Source: Lentisphaerae bacterium GWF2_50_93
GTDB lineage: Bacteria; Verrucomicrobiota; Lentisphaeria; Victivallales; GWF2-50-93
Direction of reading: 5' to 3'
Assembly (NCBI GenBank): GCA_001804815.1
Contig: MHBI01000079.1
Location: 1 to 43,948, forward strand
Length of the DNA stretch: 43,948 nucleotides
Positions 8,501 through 14,995 of the stretch are shown here, one piece after another. The notes under the pieces are model-generated. The model searched no databases and was not told the origin of the DNA. It saw only the letters and a program-made list of their open reading frames with translations. The stretch's first letter is position 1. Each line of letters starts with the position of its first letter. A program made the translations under genes and the position numbers.

Positions 8501-9822
8501 GCCAGGTGCTCCGCGCTGTCAATGCCAGTCCCGACACGCCACAGCATGTTGCCATCCAGATCGCAGCCCAGGATCGGCCTGCCGCCCTCGGCAAAACTCC
8601 AGCCCAGATATATCCTGCTTCCGTCGGTCACGACCGAATCAGGCATGCCGTGATCACCGCCCCAGTCCGTCGTAGGGCCATTGTTCCATGGATGGCTCCC
8701 GGCAGCGCCGGCCCATCCCCTGAATGTCACTTTGAACGCTGGATGTGAAATCGCCTCCCATGTATACGCCCCTACATCCACCACTTCGGTCGGTGTCTTA
8801 TACCTGGGCGTCTTCAGCCCATCCCATTTCACCTCCTGTTTGCCTTTTTCGTAAAATGCTTCGTTCAGGAGTTGACGCACCACCTCTCCTTGTGCGTTTT
8901 TAATATTGAGGGATACATACCCATCGGCAGGAACATCAAATGAAATCGCTTTGAATCCAGGCAGTTCCTTCTTCTGGATAAGTCCCGCCCATTCCGAAAC
9001 AACATAACCATCCACTACTTTTGCGGGAAACTCCCTTTCGTCCGAAAGTCTTATTGCAGGCATAGGCATCTTGCCGCTTTTCTCCAGTACGGCTTCACCC
9101 CAGTTCTCATAGGCGCGGAAAGTGAATACGCGGTCAGGAACTATGCCGGCACGGAATATGTCCTTGGTCGTAAGACGGCCGCCGGATCCTGCAGTGTAGT
9201 TCGGCTCTATAGCCATGCGCATCGTGTCGCTTGCCGCCAGAGGCTGGCCATTGGGAGTCAGAAGCTTCCATGGTATCGAGATTTCCTGAGCGTAACCCTT
9301 GCCGTCGGCATCGATGATAAAAGCCTGTTTTGCGCCTTCGTTTAGGGCATTGTCTATGGTGAGCCCCTTGAAATCACGGCCGCACTGCGCGCTCAAGACG
9401 TTGATTTCGTCACGATCCCTCCAGCACATCCAGTGGGAGACTTTCTCCTCGGGAGTCTTATAGGCCGTTATGAAACGCACCTGCAGGCAGTCTCCGACGA
9501 AACCATAACCGCCCTTGCTCGACTGATCATTGTTTAAAGGCGTCTGATCCTTGATCCTCGCCAGCAGATAGAGATTTTCCTTGTCGTACATCGCATAGAA
9601 ACTTACCGAGAACTCATTCCGGAACCGCTCCACGTCATCACAGGCGAACAGACCTCCGCTCAAATCCCAGTCATCGAATTTCCCATCAACATTGACCGGT
9701 CCCAAGGACGGCAGGATATGCAGCACGTTGTTCTCCGTCTGCGTCGCGTTGAGAAGACCCGTCTGTAGAAACAGCAGGCAGAAGACGGCTAAAACTGCAC
9801 GCCTGGCTAATTTCGTATTCAC
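5554..9822 (-). CDS. giant secreted protein with CBM9-like domains at both ends, FlgD-like domain and propeller
   Basis: The product is 1422 aa. The start is GTG at 9822, with GGAGG 7 nt upstream. A signal peptide of about 26 residues ends LLNA. Domains in order: a CBM9-like sandwich (about 40-245, with 'FYAMYDKENLYLLARI'), a FlgD-like Ig fold (about 287-365, 'NAQGEVVRQLL', 'VKWDGLK'), beta-propeller-like repeats (about 370-870), an EF-hand-like loop DANDNEKQDADE at 893-904, more blades, and a second CBM9-like sandwich from about 1205 ('VVAWDDKNLYLGWDV'). It is a paralogue of the 1292-4636 protein, which lacks the N-terminal CBM9 copy. It lies 21 nt downstream of the SGNH esterase gene and is probably co-transcribed with it. 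No catalytic site is recognised. A surface or extracellular glycan-binding or lyase role is inferred. Confidence 0.85.
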   Translation of the reverse strand: MNTKLARRAVLAVFCLLFLQTGLLNATQTENNVLHILPSLGPVNVDGKFDDWDLSGGLFACDDVERFRNEFSVSFYAMYDKENLYLLARIKDQTPLNNDQSSKGGYGFVGDCLQVRFITAYKTPEEKVSHWMCWRDRDEINVLSAQCGRDFKGLTIDNALNEGAKQAFIIDADGKGYAQEISIPWKLLTPNGQPLAASDTMRMAIEPNYTAGSGGRLTTKDIFRAGIVPDRVFTFRAYENWGEAVLEKSGKMPMPAIRLSDEREFPAKVVDGYVVSEWAGLIQKKELPGFKAISFDVPADGYVSLNIKNAQGEVVRQLLNEAFYEKGKQEVKWDGLKTPRYKTPTEVVDVGAYTWEAISHPAFKVTFRGWAGAAGSHPWNNGPTTDWGGDHGMPDSVVTDGSRIYLGWSFAEGGRPILGCDLDGNMLWRVGTGIDSAEHLAVDGKTLFSLGTEDGSCRKITRLRSKDGVYDNWEGRTSASFVVNDLWADKADKNLWPRRANGMDAKNGKIYLTFSDQSFYVNDVIDWKGLVVKLTSEYALGKRIFAKVDPRTTQRLKDFVAGKQKQEEAFRTWAGGPQFDREVLRELNDLLKATDLVPGSDKMAPTASTEANRKALEKAFAPCIQERKTNFIAVCDGATGKLIKTMDAKYPQAVHVTNDGQLAFVSDGSAIMILNPESGEVKQFITGLSEVTNFTFDSEGKCYVTVSGDDQQVKIFGADGKMTGSIGKKGGRQLLGKWQDDGMRNPVSAVVDQAGKRLWVAESDFFPKRISVWNLADGKFVKDFFGPTHYGASGGAINPLDPNMMIGVGCEWKLNPETGRSICVGVFERSTHGFAAFCPGSNGKLYVSVITNFGVDHGPAGLRVFERIGEGAYKLRSEWKISHANQTTTIWSDANDNEKQDADEVKTLPYTVMLAGANQWSMNMNPADLTIYGGVLNENGAKWNAGTAQKMDSRAVKLAQKEFAKVYRINPAGFTACGAPKWDLENMKELAGVWSENLQNTGFGMLPSKDNKYLLTCGSDFKCFDLMNGKSPWSYPNTFSNVHGSHAAPPPVPGLMRGAFGMIGTFKTPETGNTWAINGNCGEWYLLNEEGYFLSHLFQGDPLKVHFPEKAVPGADMTECPCGGGGEDFGGSLVQGTDGKVYAEAGAHAYWNLLVSGFDKVAKIGNGKLEIKPEEIALAKAQQEAQMQVAIGTRQTDVKKLSTTLTGNLGKDFPGVQQVNFQKNAESAVRAVVAWDDKNLYLGWDVTDNTPWVNGATEFPQMYVCGDTVDFQFGSDSKANAKRGEAAAGDFRISIGNFQGKPTAVLYRPISATKKPKSFSSGLVAKYEMDFVDILADAQVQTNIRPDKKGYIVEAAIPWSALGFTPEVGVKYHGDLGATHGNTDSRTSLRTYWSNQETGLVNDVVYELRMVPKNWGDFVFQK

Positions 9823-9843
9823 TATAATACCTCCATGTAATTA

Positions 9844-10710
9844 TTATTTTGATTCTGATTCAATCATCTTTGAGAACAGGCCGTTGATGTAGTTGAAGAC
9901 CGGCTGCCCCTTGTCCGCTTCAGCCTTCTCCACCATCTTGTCGAATTGACGCAGGGTCAGCTTGACCTGTACCGGACATGTGCCGGGCATGTCGAGCCAG
10001 GCTTCATGGGCCTTGTTGAGCTGTGCCTGATTCAGGCCCAGGGCACCCAGAACACTTTTGGCCATCATCTCATCGCCCTTGATGTACATGTGGACGCCAT
10101 CCGTCTTGAGATAGGATTTCGCACCCTTCGCTTTTTCAATCTCCTTGTCGTCTGCATTCACGTCGGCCAGTGGCAGATTGCGCTCCTTCGCCAGGGAACG
10201 CAGAAAATCATTGTAGGCGTCCAGCTTCTTGCTGTTATCGCTGTTCATTCCATTAATCAGCGTGGAAGTCAGGATGACGACCTTGACGTTCGCCACCTGG
10301 GCCTTGTCCAGGATGGCGGTGATGTTGGTCTTGTACTGGTCGAGGGGAACACCTCTGTCCCCGTGCCAGACATCGTTCACGCCGCAACTCAAGGTCATGA
10401 AGTTGGGCTTCTTTGAAATCACCTGTCCGTCGAGACGGGCAAGCATGTCGTTTGATTTGTTGCCGCTGATTCCCGCCTTGATGGCCTCCACTTTGATGCC
10501 GTTGACTTCGAGTCCCTTTAGGATCAGGTTGACATAACCACCCGGATTATTCCCTCCCTGCTGTGTTATTGAATCTCCGAGGAAAGCGATCTTATCCCCG
10601 TTCTTGACCAGCGGTTCCTGGGCCTGGCAGTTCCATGCGTACAACCCGGCTGCGGCGGATACGGCCAGGGCCAGCACCTTCGCCAATCCCATGCTTTTCA
10701 AAATATTCAT
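9844..10710 (-). CDS. secreted SGNH/GDSL-family esterase
   Basis: The ATG at 10710 is 8 nt from GGAGG; an in-frame TTG at 10716 is too close to that site to be the start. The product is 288 aa. An N-terminal hydrophobic signal (ending about residue 30, NCQA) predicts export. Block I is FLGDSITQ with Ser47 as nucleophile, block II is AGISGNKS, block III is SCGVND with Asn112, and block V is TDGVH with Asp204 and His207. All four SGNH catalytic blocks are therefore present. The family hydrolyses acyl or acetyl esters, and in this setting deacetylation of polysaccharide is the likely job (inference). The gene precedes the 1422-aa gene by 21 nt and follows the pseudopilin gene by about 100 nt. 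Confidence 0.9.
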   Translation of the reverse strand: MNILKSMGLAKVLALAVSAAAGLYAWNCQAQEPLVKNGDKIAFLGDSITQQGGNNPGGYVNLILKGLEVNGIKVEAIKAGISGNKSNDMLARLDGQVISKKPNFMTLSCGVNDVWHGDRGVPLDQYKTNITAILDKAQVANVKVVILTSTLINGMNSDNSKKLDAYNDFLRSLAKERNLPLADVNADDKEIEKAKGAKSYLKTDGVHMYIKGDEMMAKSVLGALGLNQAQLNKAHEAWLDMPGTCPVQVKLTLRQFDKMVEKAEADKGQPVFNYINGLFSKMIESESK

Positions 10711-10814
10711 CGTCAAATCCTCCCTGTCATATTTTTAATTGGTCTAATTTATTTCCGCCACAAAGACTCAACACCGAAGCAACCATCCATCACTCCTCGC
10801 CAGCCTATTTCCGC

Positions 10815-11660
10815 TCAATTTCCAAATACGGAAGCAAAGGAAGCGCGCATGGTGCTGCAGTCGTTGCTGCCCTGGAACGCAGACTTGGTTCCACCGTTGC
10901 CAGGACCGGCCATGATGCGCGAGCCGCCGCTTGAATTGTACGAATGCGAGGTGGTTTCACCGGGGCGCTCACCGCCGCCATAGCGCTGCCACGTGATGCT
11001 GTTGTACGGGTACCAGGCGCCACTTCCATCCAAGTGCCCGACATTGCCGCCGGCTGGATTATAATAGTTGCCATGATTGTTGTACAATGACGGATCGGCC
11101 GGAAAAGGGGCCCTGTAGACCTTTACGCGGTCCATGAACAGGATGACTGGATTTCCACCGCCGCCCCAGCTCTGCATTTTCAGCAGGTTCTTCACGCGGA
11201 AATTCGGGTATGGAGGCGGGCTGTATGACGGGTTGTCAGCGCACATGCAGAAACCGCCGAAATTATTGCCATGCCATATGTACGAGGAATCGAAATCCCA
11301 CCAGCTGGCCGGCCAGTTTGCGGGCTTTTTAGCCGACGGGCAGAGCAAGGTGCTGTTGTAGGGGTACGTGGTGGTGGTAAGATAATCCGTCATCATCGTA
11401 ATCGCACCCGGGGAGGCGCGCCATGCGGGACATCCATGGCCCATGTAGTGGGTGAGGCACACCAATGGTATCAGTTCATCGAAATCGGTGGTATAGGTGG
11501 CGAATGCGAGGTTCATCTGTTTGATGTTGCCCAGGCACACGACGCGCCTGGCGGTCTCCTTGGCCTGCTGCAGCGCTGGGAGAAGCATCGCCGCGAGAAT
11601 TGCGATGATCGCAATTACAACCAGAAGTTCAATAAGGGTGAAGAAACGCCTTGCCTTCAT
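10815..11660 (-). CDS. type II secretion-like pseudopilin (prepilin N-methylation signal protein)
   Basis: The product is 281 aa. The N-terminus RRFFTLIELLVVIAIIAIL is a class III (type IV pilin-like) signal with Glu at +5 and a hydrophobic helix to about residue 30. The residue at the expected -1 position is Phe rather than Gly. The C-terminal part is a Gly/Asn/Pro/Tyr-rich globular domain ending near a 'GNVGHLDGSGAW' motif, akin to the DG motif of DUF1559-type pseudopilins. GGAGG lies 6 nt upstream of the ATG. The GntR/LacI-type regulator gene lies 104 bp upstream on the same strand, and an SGNH esterase follows. Such proteins are abundant in Lentisphaerae and Planctomycetes. A role in export or at the cell surface is inferred from the family, and its partners are unknown. 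Confidence 0.9.
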   Translation of the reverse strand: MKARRFFTLIELLVVIAIIAILAAMLLPALQQAKETARRVVCLGNIKQMNLAFATYTTDFDELIPLVCLTHYMGHGCPAWRASPGAITMMTDYLTTTTYPYNSTLLCPSAKKPANWPASWWDFDSSYIWHGNNFGGFCMCADNPSYSPPPYPNFRVKNLLKMQSWGGGGNPVILFMDRVKVYRAPFPADPSLYNNHGNYYNPAGGNVGHLDGSGAWYPYNSITWQRYGGGERPGETTSHSYNSSGGSRIMAGPGNGGTKSAFQGSNDCSTMRASFASVFGN

Positions 11661-11677
11661 CTTCAGCCTCCAGTTAC

Positions 11678-11706
11678 GTTATACTATTTAAAACGTTATA
11701 TGTATA
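11678..11706 (-). promoter_or_regulatory. conserved promoter-like element of the pseudopilin gene
   Basis: On the minus strand TATACA and TATAAC are separated by exactly 17 bp. The same hexamers with the same spacing occur before the relic pseudopilin at 19762-19941, although much of the intervening sequence differs. A further AGTATATT lies just upstream (11716-11723) and may be part of an operator. The assignment as -35/-10 is inference. Confidence 0.5.
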
Positions 11707-11764
11707 ATGCGTGGAAATATACTGTTTTTTGCCGGGCGTGTCAAGCAGCCGGTCCAATGTTCTT

Positions 11765-12874
11765 TCAGATTTTCTTGCTGCTGCGGAGCAGGGCATATTC
11801 TTCGTCCGTGCAGGCATCGATGAAATTCGCCTGGGCAATTTTCCCGGAGGATTTCTGGAGCTTCAGTATTTCAATGCATCCCAGCATCAGGCCATGGATG
11901 TCATAACCAATGAATTTCACGGGAAGGGACGGCATGGAGGTCCTTGGAAAGTTGCAGTGCGAGACAATTTCCACTTCTCCGGGCACCTTGACGCCTGCAA
12001 GCTTCAAACCTTCGCAGACCGGCTCGATGAGGTTGTCATCCCCGACAAGGATGGCGTTGGGCCTCCCGTCCTTCGGCAGCGACATGAGAAGGCGGACCAC
12101 ATTGGCCGCGGCTTCAGCGTATTCCAAATTGCATACCTGGTGCCATTGCGGTACAAAAACAAGTTTTCTCCGGGCAAATGATATTTTCAAGCGATCCGTG
12201 AAATCCCCCTGCAGGCCGGGAACCAATATGAAGGCGATGCGCCTGCAGTTCCTGGATTCAAGATAATCAAGGCTCTTTTCAATGAAGGCATGGCCTGTTG
12301 GAGTTATCCCTGGGATACCGTTTTTTTTATTCCCACTCCCTATTATGACTCTCGGGATACCGCCTTCCAGCACGGCCGGAGTATTCTCTATCATGTGGAT
12401 GCTCGTAGCGAAAATTATGCCGGCAAGCCGTTCCTTCCTGATATCATTGACGAGCCGTATGTAGTCCGGACGCGACGGGTAGCCGTCAAGTCCGAAATAC
12501 GGCATGATCTTTATCCCGAGTTCCTTCTGGAGGTTCTTTGACACGTTCAACTGCGTGGCGAAAAACATGTTCCAGCCGTTACCCGACGGAACCGAGGCGA
12601 ATACATGGGCATAATTAAAGAGGTGGGGAGGAGTCTCGTTGACATAGGTGCCCCTCTCCTTGTTCATGTCCACCCGCAGGAAGCCGTCGGAAACCAGCGG
12701 AGCCAGCGTACGCTGGACAGTGACTACGGTGACGCCGAACTTCCTCCCAAGTTCAAGTCGGGTCGGAATCTTCTGCCCTGCAGTCCATTTGCCGCTTATG
12801 ATCTTCTTCCTCACATAGGCTGAGATCTTGTCCTGCTCAACAGGATTTCTTCCGCGTTTTTTATGCAAATCCAT
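11765..12874 (-). CDS. GntR-HTH / LacI-type sugar-binding transcriptional regulator
   Basis: Numbering uses the ATG at 12874, which has AGGA at a 7-nt spacing; an ATG two codons upstream (12880) is too close to it. The product is 369 aa. A winged helix of the GntR type spans about 10-75: 'SGKWTAGQKIPTRLELGRKF' followed by VTVVTVQRTL and a wing ending RGTYV. A periplasmic-binding-protein-like domain of LacI/GalR type covers the rest ('RLAGIIFATS', 'RRIAFILVPG', 'PNAILVGDDN'). The family binds a small sugar ligand and controls nearby catabolic genes. The likely target is the pseudopilin promoter 60-100 bp downstream. A second, mostly deleted copy of this gene is present at 20031-20138. Confidence 0.9.
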   Translation of the reverse strand: MDLHKKRGRNPVEQDKISAYVRKKIISGKWTAGQKIPTRLELGRKFGVTVVTVQRTLAPLVSDGFLRVDMNKERGTYVNETPPHLFNYAHVFASVPSGNGWNMFFATQLNVSKNLQKELGIKIMPYFGLDGYPSRPDYIRLVNDIRKERLAGIIFATSIHMIENTPAVLEGGIPRVIIGSGNKKNGIPGITPTGHAFIEKSLDYLESRNCRRIAFILVPGLQGDFTDRLKISFARRKLVFVPQWHQVCNLEYAEAAANVVRLLMSLPKDGRPNAILVGDDNLIEPVCEGLKLAGVKVPGEVEIVSHCNFPRTSMPSLPVKFIGYDIHGLMLGCIEILKLQKSSGKIAQANFIDACTDEEYALLRSSKKI

Positions 12875-12953
12875 ATCCATTTCCTAACAAAACATTCTCT
12901 CTACAACACTCATGAAATTAAACTTCTGTCGATCAAATATCAAGGTCGAATTT

Positions 12954-14639
12954 TTATTCCGGGGTCGCAAAAGCAGATTTGGGCTCCCAGTCATCTGTAC
13001 GGAAAGGGATGGCAGGCAGTCCCTCCTTGTTATATAAATTGCATTGCGGGAAATCGCCCCAGGCGTAGCGTACAGCCACGGGGTCCGCCACCTGGTCGCA
13101 TGACACAAGAACACTTGATCCATCGATCACCGCCTTGGCGACAAACCATTTCTTGTCAGCTCCGGCAATTTCAAATCCAGCCAGTTCAGCCGGGGCAGAT
13201 ACTGCAGGAGCGCCCGGGATCTGTGGCGCCGCGCTCATGATCAATCCGGTACCGATATTTTTGAAGGCAAGCCGCATATTCTTTCCTTCCGCCTTCATGG
13301 AATCGTACGTAGGCCCGATGTAGACTGCTTCCTGTCCATAGGCGACATATTTCGCGGCAAGAGCCAGCCGCTGGGCGACAGGAATCTTGTTTTTCGGATG
13401 GATGTCCTTCCTGTCCCCGACGTCGATCGCCACCGCCATAGCTGTATTAGGCAATGCCAGAGCCTTACTCTGACCATCGCGAAGCAACGCCCAGCTGCCC
13501 CTCGTAGGATCACTTGTCGATGGGCCATAAGCCGCTATCTGCACGAACAGGAACGGGAAATCGCCCTGTCCCCATTTCTCACGCCAGTCCTTGATAAGGT
13601 TCGGAAATAGAATTCCATATTCCTTGCCGTTGTAGCTGTTCGATTCTCCCTGATACCATACGACGCCCTTGATGGCAAAAGGCATGAGCGGATTGATCAT
13701 TCCGTTGAACAATGAAGTCGTCGTTCCGACATTACCGGGATTCGCAGGACGCGGGAACGCCTCTTTCGGCTGGGGCGGTTCGGGTTGTCCGGCTTCCTTC
13801 GCCTTCTTCGCGGCCACTTCCCATTCCCTCTTGCTTTTCTCGTAGGGTCCGCGCGATTCCTTGTCCCATTTCTTCATCGCTGAAACATAATCAATCCATT
13901 TCACTGGGAATTTTTTCTTCTGCTCATCTGTCATTTTCTTGAAGCCTTCAACGTAATTCGACAACGCCGGCTCCTTCTCCAGTCCTGAAAGACTTGTCCA
14001 TGCCTGTGCCGGAGTGCCGCCCCAGTAGCTTCCTATCAGTCCGACAGGCTTGTTGGTGATCCTGCGGATCTCCTTGCCGAAAAGATAGCCGACTGCAGAA
14101 AATCCTCCCCATGGACCAGCGGGATTTTCCTTCTGCCAATGCCCCATCTCAGTATCCAGGCCGATTTCCTTCGGTATGAAATAAGTGTCATCAAGCGGAG
14201 TCAATGCCGCCGATCTCAGAACACAGAACGTACGGATCTGCGGATCGACAACGTCTGCCTTCTTGGCAATATTTTGATAGCCGTATTCCATGTTCGACTG
14301 CCCCGAGCAGATCCATACGTCTCCGACCAGGACATCCTCGAATTTCACTGTGTTCTTTCCGGTGATTACCAGTGTCTGAGGTTCAGCCGTCGAAGAAATC
14401 TTATCCAGATCGGCCCGCCATTTTCCATTTGCATCGGCTTTCGTCCTTGCGCTCTTCTCTCCGAGTGTGACTGTCACCTCTTCTCCGGCATCGGCCCAGC
14501 CCCATACCGGCACTTTGACATCCTGCTGGATCACCATGTGGTCACCGAAGATATTGGGCATCTTCACGTCTGCACGGAGTTCAAACGAGGAAACCGACAG
14601 AACAACAAGGGCAATCAAACCAATATTCAAATCTTTCAT
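12954..14639 (-). CDS. secreted sialate O-acetylesterase-like SGNH hydrolase
   Basis: The product is 561 aa. The signal peptide is about 23 residues (ending FELRA). The N-terminal beta domain (about 25-105: 'MPNIFGDHMVIQQ', 'VPVWGWADAGEEV') is typical of the family. CSGQSNM has Ser115 as nucleophile, WYQGESN lies at 328-334 and DIHP at 412-415 has His414, so the catalytic apparatus is complete. A Lys/Glu/Pro-rich insert occupies about 235-300. These enzymes remove O-acetyl groups from sialic acid, and relatives also act on acetylated plant or algal glycans. It is the shorter paralogue of the next gene upstream (14992-17013), from which it is separated by a 350-bp repeat region. Confidence 0.9.
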   Translation of the reverse strand: MKDLNIGLIALVVLSVSSFELRADVKMPNIFGDHMVIQQDVKVPVWGWADAGEEVTVTLGEKSARTKADANGKWRADLDKISSTAEPQTLVITGKNTVKFEDVLVGDVWICSGQSNMEYGYQNIAKKADVVDPQIRTFCVLRSAALTPLDDTYFIPKEIGLDTEMGHWQKENPAGPWGGFSAVGYLFGKEIRRITNKPVGLIGSYWGGTPAQAWTSLSGLEKEPALSNYVEGFKKMTDEQKKKFPVKWIDYVSAMKKWDKESRGPYEKSKREWEVAAKKAKEAGQPEPPQPKEAFPRPANPGNVGTTTSLFNGMINPLMPFAIKGVVWYQGESNSYNGKEYGILFPNLIKDWREKWGQGDFPFLFVQIAAYGPSTSDPTRGSWALLRDGQSKALALPNTAMAVAIDVGDRKDIHPKNKIPVAQRLALAAKYVAYGQEAVYIGPTYDSMKAEGKNMRLAFKNIGTGLIMSAAPQIPGAPAVSAPAELAGFEIAGADKKWFVAKAVIDGSSVLVSCDQVADPVAVRYAWGDFPQCNLYNKEGLPAIPFRTDDWEPKSAFATPE

Positions 14640-14663
14640 GTTGAGCCTTATCTTTGAATTTTA

Positions 14664-14995
14664 TGGGACAGGGCTAAAGCCCTGCCTACTATACGCATAT
14701 TCCAGTACTGTCCACGTCATGTTCTCCGGTTCTTCTGTCTTTGCATCTTTACGTCAGGCGCTTCGGCCTGACTTTGGACTGCGGTGATTATTCACCGCTT
14801 TGTTTTTAGAGCTGTTCGTCACGCCATAGCATCTTAACAAAAGCGAAAGCTGTTATCTTCTCCACGGTTCCAGTGGAATCCAAAGCGCAGAACGATCTGC
14901 GCAAAGATTCGTCCTCCGATTGGAGGACTCATCATAAAGAATTCTAAACAGAGCAAAAAAATGCGTATGGTAGACAGGGCTAAAGCCCGTCCTAC
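14664..14995. repeat. composite palindromic element, copy A
   Basis: The ends are inverted: GGGCTAAAGCCC followed by TACTATACGCAT on the left, and ATGCGTATGGTAGACA followed by GGGCTAAAGCCC on the right. Inside are four clean hairpins at 14753-14772, 14781-14798, 14885-14902 and 14911-14928, with stems GTCAGGCG, GCGGTGA, GCGCAGA and GTCCTCC. Copy B (27560-27909) is nearly identical over the full length. Copy C (30620-30955) shares only the ends. There is no transposase gene. The right end includes the TAG stop codon of the 673-aa esterase gene. Confidence 0.8.

Noticed and set aside
7774..8748. 324-codon open frame on the plus strand
   Set aside because: Lies wholly opposite the 1422-aa secreted protein gene, has no ribosome site or domain-like sequence; a complement-strand shadow.
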